Shown piece by piece: positions 4,324 to 5,168 of a stretch of DNA of 5,168 nucleotides. The translations under genes and the position numbers were made by a program. The DNA comes from Candidatus Magasanikbacteria bacterium CG_4_10_14_0_2_um_filter_41_10 (lineage in GTDB: Bacteria; Patescibacteriota; Patescibacteriia; Magasanikbacterales; UBA922): the NCBI GenBank assembly GCA_002792995.1, contig PFPJ01000051.1:1-5168 (forward strand), given 5' to 3'. The notes beneath the pieces are model-generated. The model ran no database searches, was not told the DNA's origin, and was given only the letters and a program-made list of their open reading frames with translations. The stretch's first letter is position 1. Every line of letters starts with the position of its first letter.

Positions 4324-5168
4324 ATGAGTATTTACACAAAAGTTTTTGGAGATCCAAACAAAAAAGCCATTGCAAAATTGCAACCAGACGTCGACAAGAT
4401 CAATGATCTTGAATCAACATTTCAGGCATATAGTGATGAAGAATTGAAAGGAAAAACGACTGTATTCAAAGAACGTCTTGAAAAAGGAGAAACACTGGAT
4501 GATATTTTGCCAGAGGCGTTTGCCACTGTACGAGAAGCAGCATTCAGAACCATGAAGATGCGTCATTATGATGTACAGCTCATGGGTGGTATGGTCTTAC
4601 ATCAGGGAAATATTGCAGAAATGCGTACTGGTGAAGGAAAAACACTGACAGCAACATTGCCGGTGTATTTGAATGCGCTTGCCGGACGAGGTGTGCATGT
4701 CGTTACGGTCAATGATTATCTTGCAAAACGTGATGCTGTATGGATGGGGCAGATTTATGATTTTCTTGGACTCTCGCTTGGTATTATTCAAAATCAACGA
4801 GTAACGTATGTATACGATGCCTCAGTGAAAGGAACTCCAGAAGGAGAGGCACTCGATGAAGAACGAGATGAAATTGGTAGTTTTCATATTGAAGAAGCGT
4901 TTCTTCGACCGGCAAGTAGAAAAGAAGCGTATCATTGCGATATCGTCTATGGTACGAACAATGAATTTGGATTTGATTATTTGCGTGACAACATGGTGCA
5001 GTCGTTGGAGGATATGGTCATGCGACCTGGGAGTGAAATGGTCTATGCTATTATCGATGAAGTAGATTCTATTCTTATCGATGAAGCACGTACTCCACTC
5101 ATCATCTCTTCTCCAGCCGAAAAAGCAGCTGACCAATATTATCAATTTGCATCACTCGTACGAAATCT
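4324..5168 (+). CDS. secA: Preprotein translocase ATPase SecA, N-terminal part (partial)
   Basis: SecA is the motor that pushes unfolded preproteins through SecYEG at the membrane, driven by ATP. The 281 complete codons present run off the window. The start MSIYTKVFGDPNKKAI is typical of the family. Walker A is TGEGKT with Lys106, close to Lys108 of the E. coli protein, which supports the ATG at 4324. VTVNDYLAKRDA follows, then TNNEFGFDYLRDNM, the Walker B/DEAD element DEVD at 245-248, and SILIDEARTPLIISSP. Between Walker A and Walker B there are about 38 residues more than in E. coli, placed at roughly 157-198. No Shine-Dalgarno sequence. An in-frame ATG at 4282 would add 14 hydrophobic residues. 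The gene has its own promoter (4214-4242), so it is not dependent on hpf transcription. Confidence 0.97.
   Translation, partial: MSIYTKVFGDPNKKAIAKLQPDVDKINDLESTFQAYSDEELKGKTTVFKERLEKGETLDDILPEAFATVREAAFRTMKMRHYDVQLMGGMVLHQGNIAEMRTGEGKTLTATLPVYLNALAGRGVHVVTVNDYLAKRDAVWMGQIYDFLGLSLGIIQNQRVTYVYDASVKGTPEGEALDEERDEIGSFHIEEAFLRPASRKEAYHCDIVYGTNNEFGFDYLRDNMVQSLEDMVMRPGSEMVYAIIDEVDSILIDEARTPLIISSPAEKAADQYYQFASLVRN

Noticed and set aside
4597..5145. Open frames on the minus strand and in another plus frame across secA
   Set aside because: They overlap a full-strength SecA reading frame and show no recognisable motif.
1..5168. CRISPR arrays, tRNAs, insertion sequences
   Set aside because: I saw no regularly spaced repeats of 20 or more bases, no tRNA cloverleaf with GTTCGA-type T arm, and no transposase or long terminal inverted repeats.

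Overview
The window looks like the chromosome of a small-genome bacterium, most plausibly a Patescibacteria/CPR lineage. This is inference from four things: most genes lack a Shine-Dalgarno sequence, there is a large unrecognised HExxH protein, the MurB is divergent, and SecA carries an extra segment in its first nucleotide-binding domain. The flanking DNA is AT-rich. The genetic code appears standard, because metG and murB both end at conventional places with TGA.

Bases 1-2780 hold a tight plus-strand run. It comprises the last 44 codons of a methionyl-tRNA synthetase, a 551-residue protein with an HExxH metallopeptidase-like motif (gap 16 bp), and a type II-like MurB (gap 5 bp). MurB has Cys where the usual catalytic Ser lies. 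A ribosome hibernation factor follows at 2848-3198, with a true start well inside the longest open frame and a possible promoter in the gap. Next comes an unrecognised acidic 134-residue protein (3253-3657), probably starting at TTG behind an AGAAGGA ribosome binding site.

Bases 3681-4166 are the odd part: an island of about 60% GC that reads on the minus strand as a self-contained transcription unit. It has a TTGACA/extended -10 promoter with overlapping dyads, a good ribosome binding site, a 71-codon cysteine-rich zinc-ribbon-like gene, two strong hairpins, a second coding-like frame, and a hairpin plus T-tract terminator. I do not recognise the protein or any known RNA family. It lies between hpf and secA, two genes that are often neighbours.

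The right end holds a strong TAGACA-N17-TATACT promoter, a roughly 75-base secA leader with alternative pairings and three copies of TGCTTAT, and the first 281 codons of secA, which run off the window. The ordinary genes serve translation (MetRS, HPF), cell-wall synthesis (MurB) and protein export (SecA). The island and the secA leader deserve the most attention.
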